Shown here piece by piece: positions 9,445 through 20,037 of a stretch of 64,000 nt of DNA. The translations under genes were made by a program, and so were the position numbers. A model generated the notes under the pieces. The model had not been told where the DNA came from, did no database searches, and worked only from the letters and a program-made list of their open reading frames with translations. Every line of letters begins with the position of its first letter. Position 1 is the stretch's first letter. Location of the stretch: the NCBI RefSeq assembly GCF_000312665.1, contig NZ_HF536772.1, positions 2,667,673 to 2,731,672 on the forward strand, written 5' to 3'. This DNA is from Rhizobium mesoamericanum STM3625. Its GTDB lineage: Bacteria; Pseudomonadota; Alphaproteobacteria; Rhizobiales; Rhizobiaceae.

Positions 9445-9939
9445 CTAGGATTTGCGCTTGGATTGAAGGGCTTTTAAGACGGCAGCCGGCACAAAGGCGC
9501 TGACATCGCCTCCCATGGCAGCGATTTGCCGGACCAATGTGGCGGTTATGGGCCGTGAGGCCGTTCCGGCGGGCAGAAAGATCGTTTGAATGTCGGGTGC
9601 CATCTGGCGGTTCATCCCGGCCATCTGCATTTCATAGTCGAGATCTGTTCCGTCCCTCAGGCCGCGGATCAAAAGCGCCGCTCCATGGGAGCGCGCGGCA
9701 TCGACGACGAGGTTGTCGAAGGCAACGACCGAGATATCGCCCGTCTTTTCAGGCAGTGCTTCAGCCAGCGACCGACGAATGAGATCCGCCTTTTCGTCGA
9801 AGGAAAAGAGCGGCGTTTTGCCAGGATGGATGCCGATCGCGACGATAACTTTGGATGCAACGCTCAGCGCCTGGATAAGAACATCCAGATGTCCGTTGGT
9901 GATCGGGTCGAACGACCCAGGGTAAAAAGCTGTCGTCAT
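9445..9939 (-). CDS. coaD: phosphopantetheine adenylyltransferase
   Basis: This 164-residue protein has the usual CoaD length. It starts [19 protein letters not shown], which holds the nucleotidyltransferase T-x-G-H motif (TNGH, residues 15-18), and it has [21 protein letters not shown] for the pantetheine and ATP site. It makes dephospho-CoA from phosphopantetheine and ATP, the fourth step of CoA synthesis. A longer frame extends upstream to 10077, but the ATG at 9939 places the motif at the normal distance from the N-terminus. Confidence 0.95.
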   Translation of the reverse strand: MTTAFYPGSFDPITNGHLDVLIQALSVASKVIVAIGIHPGKTPLFSFDEKADLIRRSLAEALPEKTGDISVVAFDNLVVDAARSHGAALLIRGLRDGTDLDYEMQMAGMNRQMAPDIQTIFLPAGTASRPITATLVRQIAAMGGDVSAFVPAAVLKALQSKRKS

Positions 9940-10010
9940 TTGGCCTAGCCATTTGTTTCGCCGACCTTTTGTCATGGATGAAGTCCGCCCGCAAGTTATT
10001 TGCCCTTTGG

Positions 10011-10053
10011 CTGAACGGCTGATGAATGAGGCATTCAAGGCGGCTTCAGACGG
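10011..10053. repeat. 43-bp direct repeat, copy 1
   Basis: CTGAACG, GATGAA, GCATTCAA and GCTTCAGA blocks match the copy at 10290-10332 at about 32 of 40 aligned bases. TTCA occurs twice with an 11-base period (ATTCA, then CTTCA), the spacing expected for a tandem regulator site. It lies about 70 bases before an ATG at 10121. Confidence 0.6.
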
Positions 10054-10120
10054 AATGTCTATAACGGAGAGCGTCAACAGCCGATGTCAATTCCGGCATC
10101 GGTTCTCCCCGGAAACGCTC

Positions 10121-10342
10121 ATGCTGATCATCCTCGTTGCAATCGCTGTCGTCGTCTCGCTGCTTGCCGAATTTCTCTGCGGGTACGTACGGGATATCCA
10201 GGATACAAGCTGGGTTCGGCCTAGCCTCCGGAAACATCACGCAATCGTGCGTGCGACGGGAAACGTGGCTTTTAAACCGATTAAGAATTCTGAACGCCAG
10301 ATGAACGGCGCATTCAAAGTCGCTTCAGATCGGCCTTGGTAA
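10121..10342 (+). CDS. possible small membrane protein
   Basis: A 73-codon frame starts with a strong transmembrane stretch (LIILVAIAVVVSLLAEFL) and then becomes polar. GGAA lies 8 bases before the ATG. Its 3' third overlaps the second repeat copy at 10290-10332, which argues against the full frame being real; the true product may be shorter, or the frame may be a decayed paralogue of the small membrane genes that follow. No family was recognised. Confidence 0.3.
   Translation: MLIILVAIAVVVSLLAEFLCGYVRDIQDTSWVRPSLRKHHAIVRATGNVAFKPIKNSERQMNGAFKVASDRPW
10290..10332. repeat. 43-bp direct repeat, copy 2
   Basis: This is the second copy of the element at 10011-10053, again with paired TTCA blocks 11 bases apart. 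It ends about 100 bases before the start of the small gene at 10430, a distance suited to an upstream control site. Confidence 0.6.
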
Positions 10343-10429
10343 ACGACCGATCAATAGCCCTGGAACCATTCTCGCACGCATGCGTTCACTCAACCAGCGT
10401 AATGCGACTTGCCGCACAAGGAAGAAAAT

Positions 10430-10585
10430 ATGCCCAATAAAGTTACCATGATTAATGCTGTCTGGATGGTAATGATGACCGGTATGCTTGCAGCGACTGT
10501 CGCGCTCTATGATCAGAAAGTGGATGCGTCCAAGGTATATGGTCCCTATGCGTCTGCACGTGCGGCGATAACGAGCCAGTACTAA
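10430..10585 (+). CDS. 51-residue membrane-associated small protein
   Basis: The frame reads MPNKVTMINAVWMVMMTGML and continues hydrophobic to about residue 26, followed by a short polar tail ending in SQY. GGAAG lies 6 bases before the ATG. One transmembrane helix is expected. I do not recognise a family. It is followed at a 33-bp gap by another tiny membrane gene and then a strong terminator, so the two probably form a small operon behind the repeat at 10290-10332. Confidence 0.55.
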   Translation: MPNKVTMINAVWMVMMTGMLAATVALYDQKVDASKVYGPYASARAAITSQY

Positions 10586-10618
10586 GGAACGTGAACGCAA
10601 CGCCCAGGAGGATTGCTC

Positions 10619-10753
10619 ATGTTCACGATACTAACAGTGCTAACCGCCCTTATCAGCATTATGTTTGTCGTGTCCGTGGCATCCACCATCGCCGCCCTTC
10701 GCCATGAAAACGAAGAGGCAAAGAGGGTCGATGGAAAGCACAGCTGGTTCTAG
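10619..10753 (+). CDS. 44-residue small membrane protein
   Basis: The sequence MFTILTVLTALISIMFVVSV forms one N-terminal membrane helix, followed by a charged tail (RHENEEAKRVDGKHSWF). A perfect AGGAGG sits 7 bases upstream of the ATG, strong support for translation. The stop at 10753 is followed 37 bases later by an intrinsic terminator. Function is unknown. Its size and context suggest a stress or envelope micro-protein, but that is inference. Confidence 0.65.
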   Translation: MFTILTVLTALISIMFVVSVASTIAALRHENEEAKRVDGKHSWF

Positions 10754-10790
10754 CCACTGTCGTTGTTCTGGGGATGCGTCTTGACCGCAC

Positions 10791-10820
10791 AAGGCCGGAT
10801 GACCTGTCATCCGGCCTTTC
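10791..10820 (+). terminator. intrinsic terminator of the small-protein operon
   Basis: A perfect 12-bp stem, AAGGCCGGATGA and TCATCCGGCCTT, closes a 4-base loop and ends in a short T-rich tail. It lies after the gene ending at 10753 and before the convergent GNAT gene, which it may also serve. Confidence 0.75.
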
Positions 10821-10852
10821 TCATACCTGAAGATAATACTGGTCGCTGTCGT

Positions 10853-11365
10853 TTAACGGTGCAATCCGACATTCTCGTGATCGTTGATGCGCCGTACCAT
10901 GATGACGTCGTCGATTTCCCTGCTGTCATGGATGAAGCCGCCAGAGCGCCCGACCTCGTGGAAGCCTTCGCGCTCATAAAATCGTCTGGCGGACGTATTC
11001 TCTGCACTGACCGCGAGTTCCAGCTGCCGGATTCCGCTCTTACGCGCAAAGGCTACGGTCGCATTGAGGAGCTCCCTGGCGTGGCCTCCGGCCCTCTCGC
11101 TGCCACGCACATAGACCATGATTAGCGTCGCACGGTGCGCTATCTTGCTGGCGCGTTGTCTGCTCAGCCCCATGATGCCAATCGGATCATTACCCTTGAA
11201 GGCCGCAAATATCGGCCCGTCAGCCAATCGCGTGCGCCATTCGTCGTCTGATAGCGCTTCCCAGTCTTCGACGCTACTGGCGAACGCTGCCGGTTCGGTG
11301 AGTAATGCCTCCAGCCGAATGGCTTTAAAGATCGCAACGTCCTCAATCCCGAGAATCCGGATCAA
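10853..11365 (-). CDS. GNAT-family N-acetyltransferase
   Basis: This 170-residue protein has the GNAT fold: an N-terminal DVAIFKAIRLEALLTEPAAF segment, an acetyl-CoA loop region (GSERAGGHARELLNATVAFA) and the C-terminal NTSARRFYEREGFHEVGR typical of these enzymes. The substrate is unknown. The start is taken as TTG at 11365 because AAGGAGG lies 6-7 bases before it; a frame from 11407 adds an arginine-rich extension without a ribosome site. It precedes the gyrA terminator on the same strand and is probably its own unit. Confidence 0.82.
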   Translation of the reverse strand: MIRILGIEDVAIFKAIRLEALLTEPAAFASSVEDWEALSDDEWRTRLADGPIFAAFKGNDPIGIMGLSRQRASKIAHRATLIMVYVRGSERAGGHARELLNATVAFARKSGIRQLELAVSAENTSARRFYEREGFHEVGRSGGFIHDSREIDDVIMVRRINDHENVGLHR

Positions 11366-11424
11366 TCTGGTCCTCCTTCGACTGCGCGTTCCCCGGGGCA
11401 TCAACACTTCGAGAAGCCAAAAAG

Positions 11425-11448
11425 AAAACCGGGCAGTTGCCCGGTTTT
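11425..11448 (-). terminator. gyrA intrinsic terminator
   Basis: An 11-bp stem, AAAACCGGGCA and TGCCCGGTTTT, has a 2-base loop and on the minus strand runs into CTTTTTGG. It lies 22 bases past the gyrA stop. Confidence 0.8.
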
Positions 11449-11469
11449 CAAGATCAAAACTTCAAAACA

Positions 11470-14253
11470 TCAAGCTTCCGCATCGGGTGCGCCTTCCTGG
11501 GCCGCGGCAATATCGTCGCCATTTTCGGCAATGTCTTCGGCCTCTTCTTCCGGCTCGCTGATGCGCTCGACAGATACCACTTTCTCGTCCTTGGCCGTCG
11601 AGAAAATGGTAACTCCCTTCGTTGCGCGGCTTGCGATACGAATGCCCCCCACCGGCACGCGGATAAGCTGGCCGCCGTCGGATACCAGCATGATCTGGTC
11701 GCCGTCGTTAACCGGGAAAGCGGCAACGAGTTCGCCGATCTCGGTCGTCTTGGACGTATCGGTAGCACGAATGCCCTTGCCGCCGCGGCCGGAAATCCGG
11801 AAGTCATAGGACGACGAGCGTTTGCCGAAGCCTTTTTCGGAAACCGTCAGGACGTATTGCTCACGTGCCTTCAGTTCCTCGTAGCGTTCGTCGCTCAATT
11901 GACCTTCCTCGGTCACCTCCTCGCCAACCAGCGAGATTTCCTCAGCGTCACCCGTCGTCAGGCGCCGCTCGCTTGCGGCCCGCTTCAGATAGGCAGCGCG
12001 CTCCCATGGCTCAGCGTCCACATGCCCGACAATCGTCATTGAGATGATGCGGTCGCCATCGCCGAGATTGATACCGCGAACACCGATCGAGTTGCGACCT
12101 GCGAAGACGCGGACATCATCGACCGGGAAGCGGATGCACTGGCCAAGGGCTGTCGTCAGAAGCACATCGTCATGCTCCGTGCAGGTCTCGACGGAGAGGA
12201 TTTCGTCGCCCTCCTCCTCGAGCTTCATCGCAATCTTGCCATTGCGATTGACCTGGACGAAGTCGGAAAGCTTGTTACGGCGAACCGTTCCGCGCGTGGT
12301 CGAGAACATTACATCGAGCTTGTCCCAGCTATCCTCGTCCTCCGGCAGCGGCAGGATCGTCGTTATGCGTTCACCGGGCTCCAGCGGCAGCATGTTGATG
12401 AGCGCCTTGCCGCGCGCCGTCGGTGTGCCAATCGGCAGGCGATAGACCTTTTCCTTGTAGACGATCCCGCGCGATGAGAAGAACAGAACCGGCGTATGCG
12501 TGTTGAGAACGAATAGCTGGCTAACAAAATCTTCATCGCGCGTGGTCATGCCGGAGCGGCCCTTGCCGCCGCGGCGCTGTGCACGATAGGTCGTCAGCGG
12601 CACGCGCTTGATGTAGCCGAGATGCGAGACGGTCACGACCATGTCTTCGCGGGCGATGAGATCCTCATCATCCATCTCGAGACCGCCGTCCATGATCTCG
12701 GTGCGGCGCGGCGTGCCGAATTCGTCGCGAACGGCGGCAAGCTCCTCCTTGACGATCGTCTGGATGCGAATACGCGACGACAAGATTTCAAGATAATCCT
12801 TAATCTCTTCGCCTATCTTATTGAGTTCATCGCCGATTTCGTCACGGCCGAGCGCGGTCAGACGGGCCAGGCGCAATTCGAGGATGGCGCGTGCCTGCTC
12901 TTCCGAGAGGTTGTACGTAAGGTCCTCGTTGATGCGGTGACGCGGGTCGTCGATCAGGCGGATCAGACTCTCGACGTCGGACGCCGGCCAGCGGCGCGTC
13001 ATCAGTTCTTCACGGGCAGACTGCGGATCGGGCGCCTGCCGGATGACGCGAATGACTTCGTCGATATTGGCAACAGCAATCGCGAGGCCGACCAAGACGT
13101 GAGCCCGTTCTCGCGCCTTGCGCAGCAGAAATTTCGTTCTCCGGCTAACGACTTCCTCGCGGAAGGAGACGAAGGCACGGAGCATGTCGAGCAGCGTCAG
13201 CTGTTCCGGCTTGCCGCCGTTCAGCGCCACCATGTTGCAGCCGAAGGAGGTCTGCAGCGGCGTGTAGCGGTAGAGCTGGTTCAGGATGACGTCGGCATTG
13301 GCGTCGCGCTTCAGCTCGACGACGACACGGTAGCCTTGGCGGTCGGATTCGTCGCGCAGATCGGAGATGCCCTCGATACGCTTGTCGCGCACCAGTTCGG
13401 CCATCTTTTCGATCATCGTCGACTTGTTCACCTGATATGGGATCTCGGTGATGATGATCTGTTCGCGATCACCACGCATCGGTTCGATGGTGGCAACACC
13501 GCGCATGATCACCGAACCACGGCCGGTCTCATAGGCAGAGCGAATGCCGGCGCGGCCAAGGATTTTGGCGCCGGTCGGAAAGTCCGGGCCGGGAATGATC
13601 TGCATGATTTCAGGCAGTTCGATCGCGGGATTGTCGATCAGCGCAATACAGCCGTCGATGACTTCGGACAAATTATGCGGCGGGATGTTGGTCGCCATAC
13701 CGACGGCAATGCCGCCGGCGCCGTTCACCAGGAGATTCGGGAACTTGGCGGGAACGACGACTGGCTCAGAGAGTGTGCCGTCGTAGTTGTCGCGGAAGTC
13801 GACCGTTTCCTTGTCGAGATCGTCGAGCAGCGAATGTGCGGCCTTCTGCAGGCGGCACTCGGTGTAGCGTTCGGCTGCCGGTGGATCGCCATCGACGGAG
13901 CCGAAGTTGCCCTGGCCGTCGATCAGTGGCAGCCGGAGCGACCAGTCCTGCGCCATGCGCGCCAGCGCGTCATAGATCGCTGCGTTGCCGTGCGGATGGT
14001 ATTTACCCATCACATCCCCGGTAACGCGGGCGCATTTGACGTATTTCTTGTTCCAGTCGATGCCCAGTTCGGACATGCCGTAGAGGATGCGCCGGTGCAC
14101 AGGCTTCAGGCCGTCGCGGACATCAGGCAAGGCGCGGCTGACGATAACGCTCATCGCGTAATCGAGGTACGACCGCTGCATTTCCTCCATGATGGAGATG
14201 GGCTCGATGCCTGGCGGGAGCTTCCCGCCGCCGGGGGGTGTTTGCTCAGTCAA
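11470..14253 (-). CDS. gyrA: DNA gyrase subunit A
   Basis: This 927-residue full-length GyrA starts [20 protein letters not shown]. The catalytic Tyr is Y130 in [10 protein letters not shown]. The quinolone region reads [15 protein letters not shown], so the residue matching E. coli Ser83 is Ala91 while the Asp87 position is kept (Asp95). The GyrA box QRRGGKG is present, followed by the beta-pinwheel C-terminal domain and an acidic tail. With GyrB, encoded elsewhere, it introduces negative supercoils. The gene is divergent from marC and ends at a strong hairpin. It has an internal acidic insertion ([21 protein letters not shown]) between blades, common in this order. Confidence 0.98.
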   Translation of the reverse strand: MTEQTPPGGGKLPPGIEPISIMEEMQRSYLDYAMSVIVSRALPDVRDGLKPVHRRILYGMSELGIDWNKKYVKCARVTGDVMGKYHPHGNAAIYDALARMAQDWSLRLPLIDGQGNFGSVDGDPPAAERYTECRLQKAAHSLLDDLDKETVDFRDNYDGTLSEPVVVPAKFPNLLVNGAGGIAVGMATNIPPHNLSEVIDGCIALIDNPAIELPEIMQIIPGPDFPTGAKILGRAGIRSAYETGRGSVIMRGVATIEPMRGDREQIIITEIPYQVNKSTMIEKMAELVRDKRIEGISDLRDESDRQGYRVVVELKRDANADVILNQLYRYTPLQTSFGCNMVALNGGKPEQLTLLDMLRAFVSFREEVVSRRTKFLLRKARERAHVLVGLAIAVANIDEVIRVIRQAPDPQSAREELMTRRWPASDVESLIRLIDDPRHRINEDLTYNLSEEQARAILELRLARLTALGRDEIGDELNKIGEEIKDYLEILSSRIRIQTIVKEELAAVRDEFGTPRRTEIMDGGLEMDDEDLIAREDMVVTVSHLGYIKRVPLTTYRAQRRGGKGRSGMTTRDEDFVSQLFVLNTHTPVLFFSSRGIVYKEKVYRLPIGTPTARGKALINMLPLEPGERITTILPLPEDEDSWDKLDVMFSTTRGTVRRNKLSDFVQVNRNGKIAMKLEEEGDEILSVETCTEHDDVLLTTALGQCIRFPVDDVRVFAGRNSIGVRGINLGDGDRIISMTIVGHVDAEPWERAAYLKRAASERRLTTGDAEEISLVGEEVTEEGQLSDERYEELKAREQYVLTVSEKGFGKRSSSYDFRISGRGGKGIRATDTSKTTEIGELVAAFPVNDGDQIMLVSDGGQLIRVPVGGIRIASRATKGVTIFSTAKDEKVVSVERISEPEEEAEDIAENGDDIAAAQEGAPDAEA

Positions 14254-14478
14254 AACAGATCACGATCTCTTCTAGAATTACTTGAAGATTTATAGCGGAA
14301 AGGCTGTTCCCGCGCCAATTTTGGCAAAGGTTTTGAACAGTCTTTTGCGGTCTTATGAGGGCAATTTTTGCCCCAACGGCAACTATTTACGCCATCAGGA
14401 GAGCGCCATTTGCCAAATTGATTTCTCCGCATCACAATCGCCAAAAACCAAGCGTTTATATGGGCTCATGGAGAGACA

Positions 14479-15120
14479 ATGGCAAGCGCCGACCAACTGA
14501 TCAACGCTTTCACGACGCTCCTTGTCACGATCGATCCGCCTGGCCTTGCGCCGATCTTTCTTGGACTAACGACCGGCATGAGCCGCAGCCAGCGAAAGCA
14601 GGTGGCGCTGCGCGGCTCGATTATCGCCTTCGCCATTCTTTCTGCCTTCGCGCTGTTTGGAGCCAGCGTGCTCGGGGTACTCGGCATCTCGATCGGCGCC
14701 TTCCGCATTGCCGGTGGCCTCCTCTTGTTCTGGATCGCCTTTGAAATGGTGTTCGAGAAGCGACAGGACCGTAAGGAGAAGACAAGCACGACCGCGATTA
14801 CCGTCGATCACATCCACAACATTTCGGTCTTCCCGTTGGCGATTCCGCTGATCGCCGGTCCTGGAGCCATTTCGGCGACCCTCCTGATCGCCGGGTCGAT
14901 GCAGACCTCCCTTTTGCGCGTACAATTGATCATCGTCATTGCATCGAATCTGTTGCTGCTGTTTCTCTCGCTTCTCGTCGCCGACAGGCTCGATCGCTTC
15001 CTCGGCGTAACTGGGCGCGCAATTCTGACCCGCCTTCTCGGCGTCATCCTGGCCGCACTTGCCACTCAGTTCGTCGTTGATGGCTTGAAGTCCACGCTTG
15101 GGACGATGCCGGTTGGATAG
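14479..15120 (+). CDS. MarC-family integral membrane protein (UPF0056)
   Basis: This 213-residue protein has about six hydrophobic segments, including TTLLVTIDPPGLAPIFLGLT at the start, IGAFRIAGGLLLFWIAFEMVF, FPLAIPLIAGPGAISATLLIAG and a C-terminal GRAILTRLLGVILAALATQFVVDG. These match the MarC/UPF0056 family of inner-membrane proteins, whose function is unresolved; the old link to multiple antibiotic resistance is not supported. The gene is divergent from gyrA with about 225 bases of shared upstream sequence. Confidence 0.87.
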   Translation: MASADQLINAFTTLLVTIDPPGLAPIFLGLTTGMSRSQRKQVALRGSIIAFAILSAFALFGASVLGVLGISIGAFRIAGGLLLFWIAFEMVFEKRQDRKEKTSTTAITVDHIHNISVFPLAIPLIAGPGAISATLLIAGSMQTSLLRVQLIIVIASNLLLLFLSLLVADRLDRFLGVTGRAILTRLLGVILAALATQFVVDGLKSTLGTMPVG

Positions 15121-15214
15121 GCTGTTGGCGCTTCGCCCGTGAGCCAAGCCGTGTCGTTTCCGACACTTTGACAGCATCGGCTTGGAACCCGAAGTGAATT
15201 CACCGCGCGCCCGG

Positions 15215-15640
15215 TTACGCCTTCAGCAGGCGCGTCTGCGCTTCCACGATTGTCCGCCGAGGCGCGTCGGCAGTCTCGAACACTTGGTAGAGGAAGCGTT
15301 TTATCGCCTCGGCTTCACGGTCGACAACCGACGCCAGCGCCGGATCGCCATCGGCCCACGCCCGCATGGTTGCAATTGACCTGCCGATGGCGCCTGATCT
15401 GCGCATCGCGCCTGCATTGAACAGCCTGCTGTCGACGACATACCAGACGAAGATCTGGATCGCGATTGATCGCGGATGCGGTTCCCGTTCGCGAATGGAC
15501 TTGAATTTGGCCCAGAGTTGCCTCAGGTCATCTTCGCTTAGGCGGTCGAGATCCAGGCCTAACTCCAGGAGATCGTCTGTGACCATCCTGCGCGCTGTGC
15601 TGGCCGTTATCGATCCAAATTGGGCATCCGGTTCGCTCAT
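15215..15640 (-). CDS. conserved hypothetical protein, 141 residues
   Basis: The frame MSEPDAQFGSITASTARRMV continues as a helical, charged protein without signal peptide or membrane helix. It contains DDLLELGLDLDRLSEDDLRQLW and ends LLKA. Base composition and codon use match the neighbours, and the gene sits between marC and ssb. I do not recognise a named domain. No function is assigned. Confidence 0.65.
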   Translation of the reverse strand: MSEPDAQFGSITASTARRMVTDDLLELGLDLDRLSEDDLRQLWAKFKSIREREPHPRSIAIQIFVWYVVDSRLFNAGAMRRSGAIGRSIATMRAWADGDPALASVVDREAEAIKRFLYQVFETADAPRRTIVEAQTRLLKA

Positions 15641-15856
15641 GACGCGAATATCGCGCCGGCCCGTTAGTTTGAAAATCCACCGGCGCCTATCCTTTCGGAG
15701 AGGGAAATGCTGCCACTTTGACTAGAGACGATCCGGCACAACTACGATTTCGATCAACAGATCGCCTGGTCTTTGTCGGCGGTGGTTCTCAGCTAAAAAC
15801 AGACAGCGCACCTGTCGGCGCGCCGTCACGCGATGCTCGTCGGTGATAGCCTTCGA

Positions 15857-16387
15857 TCAGAACGGGATATCGTCGTCGAGATCGCGCGAGAAGTTCCCCC
15901 CGCTACCGCCGCTGCTGCGCCCTGACGATTGTGACGGCGCGCCGTAATCATCGCCATAACCACCACCGCCGAAATCGCCACCTGCATTGCTGCCACGGCC
16001 GCCGCCGAAGCCCGAGCTTGCGCCTCCGCCTTCGCCGCGACCGTCGAGCATCGTCAGAGTCGAGTTGAAACCCTGCAGAACGACTTCCGTCGAATAGCGG
16101 TCCTGGCCGTTCTGATCCTGCCATTTGCGGGTCTGCAACGCGCCTTCGATGTAGAGCTTGGCGCCCTTCTTTACATACTGCTCGACAACCTTGCAGAGAC
16201 CTTCGTTGAAGACCACGACCGTATGCCATTCCGTCTTCTCGCGGCGTTCACCGGAGTTGCGGTCACGCCATGTCTCGGACGTCGCAATACGAAGATTGGC
16301 GATCGGCCGGCCATCCTGGGTCCGCCGGATTTCGGGGTCGGCGCCCACGTTCCCGATCAGAATTACCTTGTTTACGCTGCCAGCCAT
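15857..16387 (-). CDS. ssb: single-stranded DNA-binding protein
   Basis: This 176-residue SSB has an N-terminal OB fold ([20 protein letters not shown], then [30 protein letters not shown]), a Gly/Ser-rich linker of about 50 residues, and the acidic tip DLDDDIPF that binds repair and replication partners. It coats single-stranded DNA. The gene is divergent from uvrA. The LexA box at 16500-16514 is about 110 bases upstream of its start, so it could also be damage-responsive, though the box is better placed for uvrA. Confidence 0.96.
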   Translation of the reverse strand: MAGSVNKVILIGNVGADPEIRRTQDGRPIANLRIATSETWRDRNSGERREKTEWHTVVVFNEGLCKVVEQYVKKGAKLYIEGALQTRKWQDQNGQDRYSTEVVLQGFNSTLTMLDGRGEGGGASSGFGGGRGSNAGGDFGGGGYGDDYGAPSQSSGRSSGGSGGNFSRDLDDDIPF

Positions 16388-16499
16388 ACTTTCACCTTAC
16401 CTGCCGCCCTGCCAGGCGGCGCTTGAACCAATCGGTTCATCTTAAACCATAGACCGCCGGCGATGGGCGTCCACCGCCAATTCATCCACAAGGAATTTT

Positions 16500-16514
16500 G
16501 TTCTTTATTTGTTC
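16500..16514. promoter_or_regulatory. LexA (SOS) box before uvrA
   Basis: GTTC, seven bases (tttattt), GTTC is an exact match to the alphaproteobacterial LexA operator GTTC-N7-GTTC. It lies 122 bases upstream of the uvrA ATG and in the ssb-uvrA divergent region. Confidence 0.85.
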
Positions 16515-16636
16515 TAGTTTATCTATACGATCCTGTCAACCGAATCGAAAACCTTGCAACGGATGGATATTCAGCCTCGACTCGCCAGCCGGCATCACTA
16601 AATAAGGGGCTTGTTCCAGCACAGAAGCAGAAGACG

Positions 16637-19561
16637 ATGAGCGAACTGAAGACGATCTCAATCCGCGGCGCCCGCGAGCACAATTTAAAGGGCATTGATC
16701 TCGATCTGCCGCGAAACAAACTCATCGTCATGACCGGCCTTTCGGGCTCCGGCAAGTCGTCGCTTGCCTTCGACACGATCTATGCTGAAGGGCAACGGCG
16801 CTATGTCGAAAGCCTTTCTGCCTATGCGCGCCAGTTCCTCGAAATGATGCAGAAGCCTGACGTCGACCAGATAGACGGCCTGTCGCCGGCTATTTCGATC
16901 GAGCAGAAGACGACTTCGCGCAATCCGCGCTCGACGGTCGGCACGGTGACCGAAATCTATGACTACATGCGTCTGCTCTTTGCCCGCGTCGGCGTGCCCT
17001 ATTCGCCCGCGACCGGGCTGCCGATCGAGAGCCAAACGGTCAGTCAGATGGTCGATCGCGTGCTCGAATTCGGAGAGGGAACGCGTCTCTACATTCTTGC
17101 GCCGCTGGTGCGCGGACGTAAGGGCGAGTACAAAAAAGAGCTGGCGGAATTGATGAAGAAGGGCTTCCAGCGCGTCAAGGTCGACGGCCAGTTCTACGAG
17201 ATCGCGGACGTTCCGGCTCTCGACAAGAAGTACAAGCACGACATCGATGTTGTGGTTGACCGCATTGTCGTCCGTCCGGATATGGCTTCGCGCCTTGCCG
17301 ACAGCTTCGAGACTTCGCTCAAGCTTGCCGACGGCCTAGCCGTTGCGGAATTCGCAGACAAACCACTGCCGCCGGAAGAAACGGCAGCTGGCGGCTCTGC
17401 CAACAAGTCGCTCAACGAAACGCATGAACGCGTACTCTTTTCAGAAAAATTCGCCTGCCCGGTGTCGGGTTTCACCATTCCGGAGATCGAGCCGCGGCTC
17501 TTTTCGTTCAATAATCCAGCGGGCGCCTGCCCGACCTGCGACGGCCTGGGCGCCCAGCAGAAGATCGACGCCAACCTGATCGTGCCAGAGCCCGAGCGCA
17601 CGTTGCGCGACGGCGCGATCGCGCCCTGGGCCAAATCGACCTCTCCTTATTACAATCAGACGCTCGAAGCCCTCGGCAAGCACTACGGCTTCAAGCTCGG
17701 CGCGCGTTGGAACGATCTGTCCGATAAGGCCAGGGATGTCATCTTGAATGGCACCGACGAGAAAATCGAGTTCCATTATGCCGATGGTGCGCGCTCATAT
17801 ACCACGCACAAGAATTTTGAGGGCATTATCACCAATCTCGAACGTCGCTGGAAGGAGACGGATTCGGCCTGGGCGCGCGAGGAAATCGAGCGCTATATGT
17901 CGGCTGCCCCCTGCCCGTCTTGCGGCGGTTATCGCCTGAAGCCAGAGGCGCTTGCCGTCAAGATCAACAGGCTACATATCGGCCAGGTGACCGATATGTC
18001 GATCCGCGTCGCCCGTGACTGGTTCGAGGTCCTGCCGCAATCACTGAGCGCCAAACAGAACGAGATAGCTGTTCGCATTCTCAAGGAGATCCGCGACCGC
18101 CTGCGCTTCCTCAATGACGTCGGTCTGGATTACCTCAGTTTGTCGCGAAACTCCGGCACCCTGTCGGGAGGCGAAAGCCAGCGCATCCGGTTGGCGTCGC
18201 AGATCGGTTCTGGTTTGACCGGTGTGTTGTATGTTCTTGACGAGCCCTCGATCGGTCTGCACCAACGCGACAACGCTCGCCTGCTCGATACGCTGAAGCA
18301 CCTTCGCGATATCGGCAACACGGTGATTGTAGTCGAGCATGACGAGGACGCGATCCTGACGGCCGATGATGTCGTCGATATCGGCCCGGCAGCCGGCATC
18401 CATGGTGGGCAGGTGATCGCCCACGGCACGCCCCAGGAAATCATGGCAAACCCGAAGTCGCTGACTGGAAAGTATCTGTCCGGCGAGCTGGGCGTTCCGG
18501 TCCCCAACGAGCGGCGCAAGCTCAAGAAGGGCAAGGAGATCAAGGTCGTCGGTGCCCGCGGCAACAATCTGAAGAACGTCACCGCCTCCATCCCACTTGG
18601 CGTCTTTACGGCGGTCACCGGTGTATCAGGCGGAGGAAAGTCCACCTTCCTGATCGAGACGCTGTATAAATCCGCCGCCCGGCGCGTCATGGGAGCCCGC
18701 GAAATTCCGGCTGATCATGATCGTATCGACGGTTTCGAGCACATCGACAAGGTCATCGATATTGACCAGTCGCCGATCGGCCGCACGCCGCGCTCCAACC
18801 CGGCGACGTATACGGGCGCGTTCACCCCGATCCGCGATTGGTTTGCCGGCTTGCCAGAAGCGAAGGCACGGGGCTACCAGCCCGGTCGCTTCTCGTTCAA
18901 CGTCAAGGGAGGGCGCTGCGAAGCCTGCCAGGGCGACGGCGTCATCAAGATCGAGATGCATTTTCTCCCTGACGTCTACGTCACCTGCGATGTTTGCCAT
19001 GGCAAGCGTTACAACAGAGAGACCCTGGACGTCACGTTTAAGCACAAATCCATTGCCGACGTGCTCGATATGACCGTAGAGGAAGGCGTCGATTTCTTCG
19101 CCGCCGTCCCGGCTGTCCGGGACAAGTTGCAGGCACTGAAGGATGTCGGCCTTGGTTACATCAAGGTCGGTCAACAGGCCAATACGTTGTCAGGTGGTGA
19201 AGCCCAGCGCGTCAAGCTGGCAAAGGAACTGTCGAAGAAATCGACGGGACGTACGCTCTATATCTTGGACGAGCCGACGACTGGCCTTCATTTCCATGAC
19301 GTCGCCAAGCTCTTGGAAATGCTGCAGGAGCTGGTCAATCAAGGCAACTCGGTCGTCGTCATCGAGCACAATCTCGAAGTCATCAAGACCGCGGACTGGA
19401 TTCTTGATTTCGGCCCGGAAGGCGGTGATGGTGGCGGGGAGATCGTCGCGGTCGGCACGCCGGAAGCGATCGTCAAGGAGAAGCGGTCCTATACCGGGCA
19501 GTTCCTGCAGGAGTTGCTTGAGCGGCGCCCTGTTCGGAAAGCTGTGGCGGCAGCGGAATGA
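16637..19561 (+). CDS. uvrA: excinuclease ABC subunit A
   Basis: This 974-residue protein starts [20 protein letters not shown], with two ABC ATPase halves: Walker A GLSGSGKS at 34-41 and a second GVSGGGKS in the C-half, and both signature motifs (SGGESQR and SGGEAQR). Zinc-binding segments are visible ([32 protein letters not shown]); the usual CPxCG reads CPVSG, so one cysteine of the first finger is replaced. It recognises bulky DNA damage and loads UvrB. The ATG at 16637 is chosen over an extension from 16463, which would read through the LexA box region. It overlaps the next gene by 4 bases. Confidence 0.97.
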   Translation: MSELKTISIRGAREHNLKGIDLDLPRNKLIVMTGLSGSGKSSLAFDTIYAEGQRRYVESLSAYARQFLEMMQKPDVDQIDGLSPAISIEQKTTSRNPRSTVGTVTEIYDYMRLLFARVGVPYSPATGLPIESQTVSQMVDRVLEFGEGTRLYILAPLVRGRKGEYKKELAELMKKGFQRVKVDGQFYEIADVPALDKKYKHDIDVVVDRIVVRPDMASRLADSFETSLKLADGLAVAEFADKPLPPEETAAGGSANKSLNETHERVLFSEKFACPVSGFTIPEIEPRLFSFNNPAGACPTCDGLGAQQKIDANLIVPEPERTLRDGAIAPWAKSTSPYYNQTLEALGKHYGFKLGARWNDLSDKARDVILNGTDEKIEFHYADGARSYTTHKNFEGIITNLERRWKETDSAWAREEIERYMSAAPCPSCGGYRLKPEALAVKINRLHIGQVTDMSIRVARDWFEVLPQSLSAKQNEIAVRILKEIRDRLRFLNDVGLDYLSLSRNSGTLSGGESQRIRLASQIGSGLTGVLYVLDEPSIGLHQRDNARLLDTLKHLRDIGNTVIVVEHDEDAILTADDVVDIGPAAGIHGGQVIAHGTPQEIMANPKSLTGKYLSGELGVPVPNERRKLKKGKEIKVVGARGNNLKNVTASIPLGVFTAVTGVSGGGKSTFLIETLYKSAARRVMGAREIPADHDRIDGFEHIDKVIDIDQSPIGRTPRSNPATYTGAFTPIRDWFAGLPEAKARGYQPGRFSFNVKGGRCEACQGDGVIKIEMHFLPDVYVTCDVCHGKRYNRETLDVTFKHKSIADVLDMTVEEGVDFFAAVPAVRDKLQALKDVGLGYIKVGQQANTLSGGEAQRVKLAKELSKKSTGRTLYILDEPTTGLHFHDVAKLLEMLQELVNQGNSVVVIEHNLEVIKTADWILDFGPEGGDGGGEIVAVGTPEAIVKEKRSYTGQFLQELLERRPVRKAVAAAE

Positions 19562-20037
19562 TGTTGAGAGCGGCTACGCTCGATGACCTGCGGGCGATCG
19601 AAGCGCTGACCGCCGAAGCCTATGCTCCCTACACGCATCTCTTTGGACGTCCGCCAATCCCTGTCACCGAGGATTATGCACCGCGCATAAATCGCGGCGA
19701 GGTCTTCCTGAGAGAAGTGCAAGGCGAGCTTGCTGGCCTGGCCGTCGTTGAGGGGCACGCAGACCATATGATGCTTTTCAGCATCGCTGTTTCCCCAAGA
19801 TTTCAGGGGGCAGGTCACGGTCTTGCTATTCTGAAATGGGCGGAAGATACGGCGTTCGAATGGAGGCTTCCGGAAATTCGTCTCTACACGAATGCGCGCA
19901 TGGAACGGAATATTGCGCTCTATCGAAGATTTGGCTTTCGGGAAACGGGTCGCCGCGAGAATCCGCGTAGGCCCGGATGGGTGATCGTCGATATGGCAAA
20001 AAAAGTCGGCGGCCCGAGATATGGGAGGAAGGAATGA
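19558..20037 (+). CDS. GNAT-family N-acetyltransferase coupled to uvrA
   Basis: This 159-residue acetyltransferase starts [22 protein letters not shown]. Its acetyl-CoA-binding segment is [20 protein letters not shown] and it ends with the usual [16 protein letters not shown]. Its ATG overlaps the uvrA stop (ATGA), and its own stop overlaps the next ATG in the same way, so all three genes should be translated together. The substrate is unknown. A second ATG one codon on is an equally possible start. Placement suggests induction by DNA damage, by inference. Confidence 0.85.
   Translation: MMLRAATLDDLRAIEALTAEAYAPYTHLFGRPPIPVTEDYAPRINRGEVFLREVQGELAGLAVVEGHADHMMLFSIAVSPRFQGAGHGLAILKWAEDTAFEWRLPEIRLYTNARMERNIALYRRFGFRETGRRENPRRPGWVIVDMAKKVGGPRYGRKE

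Noticed and set aside
12622..14295. 557-codon plus-strand open frame
   Set aside because: It lies antisense to gyrA, is rich in Arg, Asp, Val and Gly, and has no recognisable fold.
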